Shown piece after piece: positions 1 through 5,979 of a stretch of DNA of 19,121 nt. The position numbers were made by a program, and so were the translations under genes. Location: NCBI GenBank assembly GCA_902461995.1, contig CABQAA010000004.1:1-19121 (forward strand), given 5' to 3'. The number at the start of each line of letters is the position of its first letter. Within the stretch, counting starts at the first letter, position 1. The notes below the pieces were generated by a model, which made no database searches, was not told the DNA's origin, and saw only the letters and a list, made by a program, of their open reading frames with translations. The stretch is from an uncultured Oscillospiraceae bacterium (GTDB taxonomy: Bacteria > Bacillota > Clostridia > Oscillospirales > Acutalibacteraceae).

Positions 1-295
1 CGGGCACTTCGGACAGTCCCGCCATTCGGGAGGCCCGCCAGCGCCGTTCCCCGGCGACCAGCTGATATCCGCCGCCCGGCAGCGGCCGGACCAGCAGCGG
101 CTGAATCACGCCGTGTTGTGCAATGGATGAGGCAAGATCCGCCAGCGCCGCTTCGTCAAACTGCTTGCGGGGCTGCCCCCGGTTGGGTTCGATATCGGCA
201 ATCGGCAGAGAGACGGCGCGCCCGTCCTCCTCGACGGCGTTTTCCGCAAAAAGCGCCTCCAGGCCTTTGCCGAGTCCCCCTTTTTTTGCTGCCAT
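1..295 (-). CDS. spo0J: Chromosome-partitioning protein ParB/Spo0J, N-terminal part (cut by window edge)
   Basis: This is the first 98 residues of a ParB-family CTPase that binds parS and spreads to form the partition complex loaded by SMC. The reading frame runs open off the window edge. The start (MAAKKGGLGKGLEALF) has the GLGKGL motif typical of Spo0J N-termini, which in the family contacts and stimulates ParA. It continues with the N-terminal ParB domain (P31-I-x-x-I-x-P-N, QPRKQF at 41-46) and the CTP-binding GERRWRA motif at 82-88. An AAGGACGGAG ribosome binding site lies just upstream of the ATG at 295. The gene follows soj on the same strand with 73 bases between them, and a parS site lies in that gap. 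The C-terminal DNA-binding and dimerisation parts are outside the window. Confidence 0.95.
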   Translation of the reverse strand, partial: MAAKKGGLGKGLEALFAENAVEEDGRAVSLPIADIEPNRGQPRKQFDEAALADLASSIAQHGVIQPLLVRPLPGGGYQLVAGERRWRASRMAGLSEVP

Positions 296-320
296 AGACT
301 CCGTCCTTTCCCTATCGGCA

Positions 321-336
321 TGTTCCACGTGAAACA
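321..336. promoter_or_regulatory. parS: parS site 1 (Spo0J binding centromere)
   Basis: The bases TGTTCCACGTGAAACA match the Bacillus-type parS consensus TGTTNCACGTGAAACA at every defined position. The site lies in the soj-spo0J gap, 26 bases upstream of the spo0J start, so bound Spo0J would also cover the spo0J leader. In B. subtilis the comparable local site lies inside spo0J. Confidence 0.96.
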
Positions 337-368
337 GGGTGCCCCTCTTCCCCGCGGACTATACAGTT

Positions 369-1130
369 TCAGCGGTGCGCCAGCAGTTCATCCGCCAGCA
401 GATCATACGCCTGCGCTCCCCGGGACCCGCCGTCGTAATAGCGGATCGGTTTGCCGAAGCTGGGCGCTTCGGAAAGCCGGACACTGCGGGGCACGGGCGT
501 GGCAAAAACCTTGCGGGGGAAAAACTTTTTCACCTCAGCCACCACTTGCTGTGTTAGGTTGAGCCGCCCGTCGTACATGGTCAGCAGCACACCCTCGAGG
601 TCCAGGGTCGCGTTGTAAAGACGCTTGACCTGCCGGACCGTGGCCATCAGCTGGGACAGCCCTTCGAGCGCATAATATTCGCACTGAATCGGCACAAGAA
701 AGGTGTCGGCCGCACACAAAGCGTTCAGAGTGAGCAGCCCGAGGGACGGCGGACAGTCGATAAACAAATAGTCGTACTTGTCTCGCAGGGGTGCCAGCGC
801 CGCCTTCAGGCGTCCCTCCCGACGCGCAAGCTCCACCATTTCAATCTCCGCCCCGGCCAGCGCAATGCTCGAGGGCAGGAGATCCAGCTTGGCAAAAGCC
901 GTTCGCCGGACCGCCTGTTCCGACGGCGCTGTGCCGATGAGGAGCTCATACGTCGTGGGGCCTCCCTGCTTTTTATCAGCGCCGACGCCGCTTGTGGCGT
1001 TTCCCTGAGGATCGATGTCCACCAGGAGGGTCCGCCGGCCCCTGGCCCCCACCGCCGCAGCCAGATTGACGGTGGTGGTGGTTTTTCCCACGCCGCCCTT
1101 TTGATTGACAACCGCGATCACTTTGCCCAA
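369..1130 (-). CDS. soj: Chromosome-partitioning ATPase ParA/Soj
   Basis: A 253-residue ParA/MinD-type ATPase, the same length as B. subtilis Soj. In the family, ATP-bound dimers coat the nucleoid, are released by ParB at parS, and influence DnaA. The deviant Walker A motif KGGVGKTT is at residues 11-18, Walker A' (DIDPQGN) at 38-44, and Walker B in YLFIDCPPS. I chose the TTG start at 1130 because the protein then begins MGKVIAVVNQKGG like other family members, and AGAGGTG lies 5 bases upstream. The frame stays open to 1232, but those extra 34 residues do not look like Soj and would run through the promoter. The gene is followed by parS and spo0J. Confidence 0.96.
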   Translation of the reverse strand: MGKVIAVVNQKGGVGKTTTTVNLAAAVGARGRRTLLVDIDPQGNATSGVGADKKQGGPTTYELLIGTAPSEQAVRRTAFAKLDLLPSSIALAGAEIEMVELARREGRLKAALAPLRDKYDYLFIDCPPSLGLLTLNALCAADTFLVPIQCEYYALEGLSQLMATVRQVKRLYNATLDLEGVLLTMYDGRLNLTQQVVAEVKKFFPRKVFATPVPRSVRLSEAPSFGKPIRYYDGGSRGAQAYDLLADELLAHR

Positions 1131-1159
1131 ACCGGCACCTCTTTTCCCGCTGTTTTGCG

Positions 1160-1202
1160 AATAACGTGACGTTATTATACCACAGTTTTCCGGTTGGGAA
1201 AA
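1160..1202 (-). promoter_or_regulatory. soj promoter with overlapping palindromic operator candidate
   Basis: On the minus strand a consensus -10 TATAAT sits at 1179-1174; the matching -35 position (TTTTCC, 1202-1197, 17-bp spacer) is poor. A perfect 17-base palindrome, AATAACGT-G-ACGTTATT (1160-1176), overlaps the downstream half of the -10 and the expected start of transcription near 1167. This is a position where a repressor could block initiation. The binding protein is unknown. Confidence 0.6.
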
Positions 1203-1316
1203 GGCGTTTTTCGGAATTCTTCGGATTCCCATCCAGAAATCCGTACAATGTTCCGCCGCATAGTCCTTTCTTAGATGGGTATACTGGGAAAAGAAACGCG
1301 AAAGGATGTGTCGTCA

Positions 1317-1514
1317 ATGGATAATCTGGTAAACGGCCCGGAAATCCCGATGGGATTGGGCATGGCTCTCGCCCAAAACCGGGAGGCCATGGATCGTTTC
1401 GCTACCATGTCCCCCGCCGCGCAGCAGTCTGTGATCGAGCATACGCATCAGATCACCTCCAAAAAGGAGATGCAGGCATACGTGGCGTCTCTGGGTTCCC
1501 CGGCCGGCCGGTAA
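1317..1514 (+). CDS. Conserved small protein of unknown function (65 aa)
   Basis: A small soluble, predicted helical protein beginning MDNLVNGPEIPMGLGMALAQN. The pattern 'P-x-G-[LF]-G-M-A-L-A-Q-N ... M-x-x-F-x-x-[ML]-S ... T-H-Q-I-x-S-K-K-E-M-Q-A-Y-V' resembles small clostridial hypothetical proteins I recall, and the C-terminal half loosely resembles the helical tail of YdeI/OmdA-like proteins. No function can be assigned. The ATG at 1317 follows AAAGGATG at 1301-1308 at good spacing; an upstream in-frame ATG at 1275 would place the start next to a possible -10 (TATACT, 1280-1285) and is less likely. It is divergent from soj and ends at the parS-bearing terminator. Confidence 0.75.
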   Translation: MDNLVNGPEIPMGLGMALAQNREAMDRFATMSPAAQQSVIEHTHQITSKKEMQAYVASLGSPAGR

Positions 1515-1521
1515 TACAAAC

Positions 1522-1565
1522 GCAGGGGCTGTTTCACGTGAAACAGCCCCTGCAACCTTTTCTGA
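1522..1565. terminator. Terminator hairpin shared by convergent genes, built around parS
   Basis: Bases 1522-1553 form a perfect 32-base inverted repeat (outer arms GCAGGGGC / GCCCCTGC, inner part TGTTTCAC / GTGAAACA), followed on the plus strand by AACCTTTTCT and on the minus strand by GTTTGTATT. It sits between the 65-aa gene (plus) and the DUF3048 lipoprotein (minus) and would fold as a 14-bp stem with a tetraloop in either transcript. The T tracts are only moderate, so the terminator reading is an inference. Confidence 0.7.
1530..1545. promoter_or_regulatory. parS: parS site 2 (perfectly symmetrical)
   Basis: TGTTTCACGTGAAACA is the fully palindromic version of the parS consensus. It lies about 1.2 kb from parS site 1, on the other side of soj, and occupies the exact centre of the intergenic hairpin. 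Confidence 0.96.
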
Positions 1566-1569
1566 ATCT

Positions 1570-2634
1570 CTACGCGATAACCGTCTTCCCTTTGAGCTTG
1601 GTATTGACCAGACAGATATAGGTTTTGCCGGGCGCCACCTCCAAGGTCGAACCGTCTTCCTCTTTCAGCGTAAATTTATCCGCCGAGAAACCGTATTGGA
1701 TCGGGCGGCTGGTTCCGCCGGTCAGCAGAAGCCCGGATCCCGATCCCAACTTGAAATCGCAGGTGAGCGCGTTTTCCATCATCTTGTCCGCGTACAGCAC
1801 CAGAACGTTGGCCACACGGATCGGGGTGCCGTCCGCCGCTTTATGGACGGTGGTGTTCTCGATTTTGCCGTTCCCCTTGGTGTATACCCCCGTCGCACCG
1901 TCATAGACAAAGGTCACGGCCCGGCTGTCGCTGACGTTCACCTGCAGGCTATTCCCCGCGCCGCTGCCGGTTCTTTTGCTGAAGGAGAACGGCACCGGCC
2001 GAGTACCCGTGGTGCTCATTTTGAGCTTATCGATCCGGGCCTTCATCTTTTCGCCGCTGATCATCATGCTGTATTCCTGGCCTTTGTCCTTCCAGACCTG
2101 CTTGTCCCGCCAAAAGGTGGTTCCGTCATAGGACAGGGCGTTGATATTGTCCATTTTGATCTTTTTAAGGGTTTCCAGCGCGGGCGTGCTGCCGCCCGCA
2201 TGCGCGTATATGATGTCCATCGCCCGGGCGATTGTGACAAAAGGCGACCGGGCCGAACGGACCGGGCCGAGCTGAGCAGGGATCCTCTCGGCGTTGGCAA
2301 ACAGAGCCAGGATCCGGGTAATGCCGCCTTCAGTCTCCGCCTCCACAAACCAATCCGCCTTGTCGATCCCAAACTGCGGTCGGGAGGTCGAATTGTTTCC
2401 GATCATAATGCCCACCGGACGGGTTCCGCCCTTGGTCAGATCATTTTCCCCTGTCAGCGGATTAATATTCTCCATAACCGGCTGGGTTTGGCTCGTCTCA
2501 TCGCTGCTGGGCAGGGTCAGAACCTCGCTTTCCGAAGAATCCGGATCACTCGATGCATCGGGAGACTTGCTACATCCCGCCAGAAGCGACACCATCAACA
2601 AACCGGCCGCCAGCCCCGACATCCATTTTCTCAT
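1570..2634 (-). CDS. DUF3048 domain lipoprotein (YerB-like)
   Basis: A 354-residue predicted lipoprotein. The signal peptide MRKWMSGLAAGLLMVSLLAGC ends in lipobox LAGC (Cys21). A Ser/Asp-rich spacer (about 22-55) is followed by the DUF3048 core: INPLTGE at 57-63, RPVGIMIGN at 72-80, RPQFGIDKAD at 85-94 and EGGITRILALF at 102-112. The C-terminal beta-rich part fits the DUF3048 C-terminal domain. B. subtilis YerB belongs here; the biochemical role is not known, but the protein should act on the outer membrane face. The ATG at 2634 is chosen because AAGGAG precedes it and the signal peptide starts there; the open frame to 2754 adds 40 residues overlapping the HEPN gene. It lies 52 bases after HEPN on the same strand. 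Confidence 0.9.
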   Translation of the reverse strand: MRKWMSGLAAGLLMVSLLAGCSKSPDASSDPDSSESEVLTLPSSDETSQTQPVMENINPLTGENDLTKGGTRPVGIMIGNNSTSRPQFGIDKADWFVEAETEGGITRILALFANAERIPAQLGPVRSARSPFVTIARAMDIIYAHAGGSTPALETLKKIKMDNINALSYDGTTFWRDKQVWKDKGQEYSMMISGEKMKARIDKLKMSTTGTRPVPFSFSKRTGSGAGNSLQVNVSDSRAVTFVYDGATGVYTKGNGKIENTTVHKAADGTPIRVANVLVLYADKMMENALTCDFKLGSGSGLLLTGGTSRPIQYGFSADKFTLKEEDGSTLEVAPGKTYICLVNTKLKGKTVIA

Positions 2635-2663
2635 AGAAATTCTCCTTTTAGTATAAAGGTCTC

Positions 2664-2690
2664 CATATATTCTGATTCGTATAGTGTCAA
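2664..2690 (-). promoter_or_regulatory. Candidate internal promoter for the DUF3048 lipoprotein gene
   Basis: A perfect -35 TTGACA (2690-2685) overlaps the HEPN stop codon, with a -10-like TATATG (2669-2664) at a short 15-bp spacing, or TATGGA at 17 bp. It could let the lipoprotein gene be expressed apart from the MNT-HEPN pair. The spacing and -10 are imperfect. Confidence 0.35.
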
Positions 2691-3115
2691 TCTTCCTCTG
2701 CATCCGCCTCATCATAAATTTCATCGCATATCCGGGAATAAACCGTCTGCGCAAAGCGGTAGGCCTCTTCGACGTCCTCGGTCGTCAGGTGCAGCCCGTT
2801 GTCCGAAGGATATCGCGTTTCGATATACAGGCGGTTTAGGCCGGCCGTATGGCTGAGATAGGCGCGGAAGGATTCGTCGAATTTAGCCACTTGTTTGCAG
2901 AGCCAAGTCAGGTTGTGCCCGTCCGGCAGCACCCCGGTCTGGTCGAGCAGATAGGCTTTGAGCGCCTTTTCCAGGCATTGCTGGCAATGGAATCCCGCGA
3001 TATCCAAGCATTGTCCCTGCTCGATAAGCAGGCGAGCGGCCAGCAGGTCCCGCGCGGCGATTTCCAGCCAGTCGAAAAACAGGTGGCTGTCACTCGTGTG
3101 CCGTGTCCGACGCAT
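2687..3115 (-). CDS. HEPN domain protein
   Basis: A 142-residue all-helical HEPN-domain protein. Family hallmarks are visible: W16-x5-D23-L-x-x-A (DWLEIAARDLLAARLL), QQCLEKALKAYL at 45-56, GHNLTWL at 66-72 and ETRYP at 99-103. HEPN proteins encoded beside MNT nucleotidyltransferases usually form toxin-antitoxin or RNA/nucleotide-targeting pairs. An R-x4-H sequence (R84-AYLS-H89) matches the HEPN RNase motif in spacing, but I cannot tell whether it sits at the catalytic position. The ATG at 3115 follows AGGGAGG and overlaps the end of the MNT-like gene by 26 bases, implying translational coupling. The frame is open upstream to 3274, but that part has no family resemblance. Confidence 0.88.
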   Translation of the reverse strand: MRRTRHTSDSHLFFDWLEIAARDLLAARLLIEQGQCLDIAGFHCQQCLEKALKAYLLDQTGVLPDGHNLTWLCKQVAKFDESFRAYLSHTAGLNRLYIETRYPSDNGLHLTTEDVEEAYRFAQTVYSRICDEIYDEADAEED

Positions 3116-3413
3116 AGAGCACCCTCCCTGTCCGGCGAATGCGGGCGGCATAGCTGGCGCTGTCTTCCGCCAGACGGTCCCACTCTTCCCTTGTATAGAC
3201 CAGCACGTCGTACGGCAGATCGGAATCGATCTCCATATACAGGCGGCGTTCAGCCCCGGCCGCGTCGCCCCCACCGATCACCACGCACAGCTTTACCGAG
3301 GAGAGAACGCCGTCCATTGTCTCTTTGCGGCTGGCGAGCATAATGCACTCCGGCGAAACCAGACGCACAATCGCGTCTCTCAGCTGGTCAAGCAGTTCGG
3401 AATCACTGGACAT
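3090..3413 (-). CDS. MNT-like nucleotidyltransferase-fold protein, active site degenerate
   Basis: A 107-residue protein with the layout of minimal nucleotidyltransferases: N-terminal helix, the segment that should read GSRARG...SDxDLLVV, and the tail Y68-DVLVYTREEWDRL ... IRRTGRVLYAS typical of this family. Aligned without gaps, the GS pair is A27-S28 and the two metal-binding aspartates of DxD are S39 and K41, so AMP/NMP transfer seems unlikely. In known MNT-HEPN pairs (MntA-HepT) the MNT partner AMPylates and neutralises the HEPN RNase; here it could act only by binding. The ATG at 3413 has GGAAGGGGG just upstream; the alternative start at 3446 falls within the promoter -10 region. First gene of a probable MNT-HEPN-DUF3048 operon. 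Confidence 0.78.
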   Translation of the reverse strand: MSSDSELLDQLRDAIVRLVSPECIMLASRKETMDGVLSSVKLCVVIGGGDAAGAERRLYMEIDSDLPYDVLVYTREEWDRLAEDSASYAARIRRTGRVLYASDTAHE

Positions 3414-3437
3414 AAAGGACCCCCCTTCCAATTTATC

Positions 3438-3466
3438 AGTATACACCGGTTTTCAGCGAAAAACAA
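3438..3466 (-). promoter_or_regulatory. Promoter of the MNT-HEPN operon
   Basis: -35 TTGTTT (3466-3461), 17-bp spacer, -10 TATACT (3443-3438), placing transcription start about 20 bases before the chosen ATG at 3413. It is back-to-back with the tRNA promoter, with only 4 bases between the two -35 elements. Confidence 0.65.
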
Positions 3467-3470
3467 CGAA

Positions 3471-3499
3471 TTGACAAATTTCCGGTTAACCGGTATAAT
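3471..3499 (+). promoter_or_regulatory. tRNA-Arg promoter (consensus sigma-A) with palindromic spacer
   Basis: Perfect -35 TTGACA (3471-3476), 17-bp spacer and perfect -10 TATAAT (3494-3499). The spacer holds the perfect 12-base palindrome CCGGTTAACCGG (3482-3493), ending directly at the -10. Transcription should start near 3506, about 30 bases before the tRNA. Confidence 0.9.
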
Positions 3500-3536
3500 A
3501 TTTTTATCTTTGGGTAGATCCCGCGCCCACATATAG

Positions 3537-3611
3537 GCCCCCTTAGTTAAGTGGATATAACAAGCCCCTCCTAAGGGCTAGTCACCTGTTCGACTCAGGT
3601 AGGGGGTGCCA
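3537..3611 (+). tRNA. tRNA-Arg (anticodon CCU), reads AGG
   Basis: A full cloverleaf can be drawn. Acceptor GCCCCCT / AGGGGGT (first pair G-T, the other six Watson-Crick); D stem GTTA / TAAC with GG in the loop; anticodon stem AGCCC / GGGCT with loop CTCCTAA, anticodon CCT at 3570-3572; variable loop AGTC; T stem ACCTG / CAGGT with loop TTCGACT; discriminator G3608; CCA encoded at 3609-3611. It is a single-tRNA transcription unit with its own consensus promoter and terminator. Confidence 0.97.
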
Positions 3612-3650
3612 ACCGCTCTGTAATGTTGAGAATTACAGGGCGGTTTCTTC
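3612..3650 (+). terminator. Rho-independent terminator of the tRNA-Arg unit
   Basis: Left arm ACCGCTCTGTAAT (3612-3624) and right arm ATTACAGGGCGGT (3632-3644) form a 13-bp stem with one T-G wobble and a 7-base loop, followed by TTTCTTC. It begins at the base after the encoded CCA. Confidence 0.9.
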
Positions 3651-3726
3651 AATCCATCCATAGTTCATCCGTTGCCGTTAATTTCGCCCAGGCCGCCGCC
3701 TGTATGGAGAAAAGGAGCGTGACACC

Positions 3727-4257
3727 ATGCCAAAACCGCGCAAAATGCTGGGAAAAGCGGATTCTCCCTATATCCTGTCGCTGATGAGGCTGATCGAAAC
3801 ACAAAGCAAGGCCACCATCGCCGCATGGTGTTTGGATTATGCCGAGACGGTCATCCTCCCAATTTATCAGAAGCACCACCCGGACGACAACCGGCCGCTT
3901 TTGGCGCTTCAGGCGTCCCGCGAATGGTTCGCGGGGCGGGTCAAGCTGCCGGAAGTCAAGGACATCATCCTGAACCAGTGCCACGCCGCCGCCCGGGAGG
4001 CGGAGGAGGATCCGGCGGCACAGGCCGCTGCTCGGGCCTGCGGGCAGGCGGCCGCCTGCTTTCACACCCCTACCCATTCGCTGGGGCTGGCGTTTTATGG
4101 CACGGCAGCCATCGCCTATGACCGGGTGGGGATTGCGGAATCCCCGGAGGTTTACGAACAAATAGCCGCCGAGGAATGCGCAAAAATGGAGGCGGCCCTT
4201 CGCCGCATCGCGGTGGAAAACGAGCCGAACCCGGCCAAGATCTCCTGGCACTGCTAA
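3727..4257 (+). CDS. Imm5-like putative immunity protein
   Basis: A 176-residue, alpha-helical, cytosolic protein. It matches the putative immunity (Imm5-type) family as I recall it: LIETQSKATIAAWCLDYAE (22-40), PDDNRPLLAL (52-61), LPEVKDIILNQCHAAAREAE (74-93), AAQAAARACGQAAACFHTPTHSLG (97-120) and ENEPNPAKISWHC at the end. Such proteins were named because they occur near polymorphic toxin loci; no biochemical activity is established that I know of. AAGGAG (3712-3717) stands 9 bases before the ATG. No toxin gene is nearby, so this is an orphan immunity-type gene whose job may be different. It precedes the methyltransferase gene by 47 bases and could be co-transcribed with it. Confidence 0.8.
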   Translation: MPKPRKMLGKADSPYILSLMRLIETQSKATIAAWCLDYAETVILPIYQKHHPDDNRPLLALQASREWFAGRVKLPEVKDIILNQCHAAAREAEEDPAAQAAARACGQAAACFHTPTHSLGLAFYGTAAIAYDRVGIAESPEVYEQIAAEECAKMEAALRRIAVENEPNPAKISWHC

Positions 4258-4304
4258 CCGATCGGCCGGGTGTATAAAAAAGAGCCGTTACGGGGAGCCG
4301 CAGC

Positions 4305-5081
4305 ATGGACAAACGAGAAGACTATACCCAGATCAACGCCCGGACATGGGATGCCTGGGCGGCAAACGGCTGCGAATGGACGCTTCCGGTCACACACGAC
4401 GACATACAGCGCGCCAGGGCCGGAGATTGGGGCGTGTTTCTCACCCCCTGCCGCACCGTCCCGCGGGAGTGGTTCCTCCCGTTTGAAGGAACGCGCATCC
4501 TCGGCCTCGCCAGCGGCGGCGGTCAGCAGATGCCTATTTTCTCGGTGTTGGGTGCCCGCTGCACCCTGTTCGATCTTTCCGACAGCCAGCTCAAAAAGGA
4601 CCGGATGGTCGCGCAGCGGGAAGGCTATGACATCGAGATCGTCAAGGGCGATATGACCCGGCCGCTTCCTTTTGAAGACGGCTCTTTCGATTTGATTTTC
4701 CATCCCGTATCCAATTGCTATATCGAAGACGTGCTTCCCGTTTGGCGGGAGTGCGCCCGGGTGCTGCGGCCGGGCGGGGTCCTGCTGGCAGGCTTTGACA
4801 ACGGGCTCAACTTTCTGTTTGAAGGCGACCAGCCTCTGACGGTGGTCAACCGTCTCCCCTTCAATCCCCTTCACATGCCGGAGGAGGTCTTTCGGCGGAT
4901 GGCGGACGAGGGGGAGGCTATCCAATTTTCACACACCATGGAGGAACAGATCGGAGGTCAGCTGAAGGCCGGCCTCCAGCTGACCGACCTGTTTGAAGAC
5001 CGGGACCGGCCGGGCGGCGCCCGGATCGGGGAATATGCTCCCCAGTATATCGCCACCCGCGCGGTCAAACCTCCGCGATAA
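4305..5081 (+). CDS. Class I SAM-dependent methyltransferase
   Basis: A 258-residue Rossmann-fold methyltransferase. Motif I is ILGLASGGGQQ (65-75), the acidic residue binding the SAM ribose is probably D90 (TLFDLS), the motif GDMTRPLPFEDGSFDLIF spans 115-132, and ARVLRPGGVLL (151-161) is the usual post-IV strand. This is the Methyltransf_11/UbiE-like type, which acts on small molecules, lipids or proteins; the substrate cannot be read from sequence. The N-terminal segment INARTWDAWAANGCEWT is common in clostridial members of this subfamily. The ATG at 4305 has GGGGAG 7 bases upstream. It lies 47 bases after the Imm5-like gene and 27 before the Fpg-like gene, suggesting a run of co-directional housekeeping or repair genes. 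Confidence 0.9.
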   Translation: MDKREDYTQINARTWDAWAANGCEWTLPVTHDDIQRARAGDWGVFLTPCRTVPREWFLPFEGTRILGLASGGGQQMPIFSVLGARCTLFDLSDSQLKKDRMVAQREGYDIEIVKGDMTRPLPFEDGSFDLIFHPVSNCYIEDVLPVWRECARVLRPGGVLLAGFDNGLNFLFEGDQPLTVVNRLPFNPLHMPEEVFRRMADEGEAIQFSHTMEEQIGGQLKAGLQLTDLFEDRDRPGGARIGEYAPQYIATRAVKPPR

Positions 5082-5108
5082 TGCATACGGCGGAAGGGAA
5101 GGAATCCT

Positions 5109-5936
5109 ATGATCGAACTGCCCGAAGGCTTCGTCCTAGCCGGCCAATTGGACCGGCAGCTGGCGGGGCTGCGCATCGCCCATGTCGTGGCCAATGCCTC
5201 GCCTCACCGCTTTGCCTGGTATGGCGGGGATCCCGCCCTCTACCCCGATCGTTTTACGGGACGGGACATCGAGGGCGCGCATGCGTACGGCGGCAAGGTG
5301 CATCTCCGGTTCCGGGGTGGAGGCGGGTTCTGTTTCTATGACGGCGTGAACCTGCGGGTACTGTCCCCGTCCGATCCCCCGCCTAAGAAGCACCAGCTGT
5401 TTATCGAATGCGAAGACGGCTCTCGTCTGGCCGCATCGGTCCAGATGTACGGCGCCCTGATCGGATACGACGCCCTGCCGGTTTCCGCGTATGACGAGGC
5501 GGCGAGAACCAAACCGGGGGTGCTAACCGATGCGTTCACCCCCGTCTATTTCGAGTCGCTTCTGCGCGGGGTCAATCCCGCCTGCTCAGCCAAGGCCTTC
5601 CTCGCGACCGAGCAGCGGATCCCGGGGCTCGGGAACGGCGTGCTCCAGGATATCCTCTTCCGGGCGGGCGTTCACCCGAAACGGGCGGTCTCCGCCCTCT
5701 CTTCCGCGGAACTCGATGCCTTGTTCCGCGCTGTTAAGGATACCCTGCGGGACATGACCGAAGCAGGAGGCCGGGATACCGAAAAAGATCTCTACGGCCG
5801 TGCGGGCGGATATGCCACCCTCCTCAGCCGGAACACCTATCTGTATCCCTGTCCCCGCTGCGGCGGTCCCATCAAAAAAGAGGCCTATTTGGGCGGCAGT
5901 GTCTACGCCTGCCCGCACTGCCAGCCTCTTCCGTAA
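5109..5936 (+). CDS. Fpg/Nei-family DNA glycosylase homologue lacking the N-terminal proline
   Basis: A 275-residue Fpg/Nei (MutM/endonuclease VIII) homologue. The family fold is clear: N-terminal start MIELPEGF, beta-sandwich with GGKVHLRF (the conserved lysine loop), the H2TH segment PGLGNGVLQDILFRAGVHPKRA, and a C-terminal zinc finger with C248, C251, C268 and C271. Canonical enzymes start MPELPE: after Met removal Pro2 is the Schiff-base nucleophile and Glu3 assists. Here Glu3 is kept but residue 2 is isoleucine, and the arginine usually present in the zinc-finger hairpin is not visible (LGGSVYAC). The protein may therefore bind damaged DNA without normal lyase chemistry. The ATG has GGAAGGAATCCT directly before it. 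A MIELPE-type subfamily exists among Firmicutes as far as I recall, so this is unlikely to be a sequencing error. Confidence 0.88.
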   Translation: MIELPEGFVLAGQLDRQLAGLRIAHVVANASPHRFAWYGGDPALYPDRFTGRDIEGAHAYGGKVHLRFRGGGGFCFYDGVNLRVLSPSDPPPKKHQLFIECEDGSRLAASVQMYGALIGYDALPVSAYDEAARTKPGVLTDAFTPVYFESLLRGVNPACSAKAFLATEQRIPGLGNGVLQDILFRAGVHPKRAVSALSSAELDALFRAVKDTLRDMTEAGGRDTEKDLYGRAGGYATLLSRNTYLYPCPRCGGPIKKEAYLGGSVYACPHCQPLP

Positions 5937-5979
5937 ATCCGCGGTGCAGTATGACTCATAAAAGAAAGGAAGCGTCGAT

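Noticed and set aside
1696..2856. A 386-aa plus-strand ORF opposite the DUF3048 lipoprotein gene.
   Set aside because: The composition is typical of antisense reading of a GC-rich gene; the minus strand carries a clear lipoprotein with signal peptide and family motifs.
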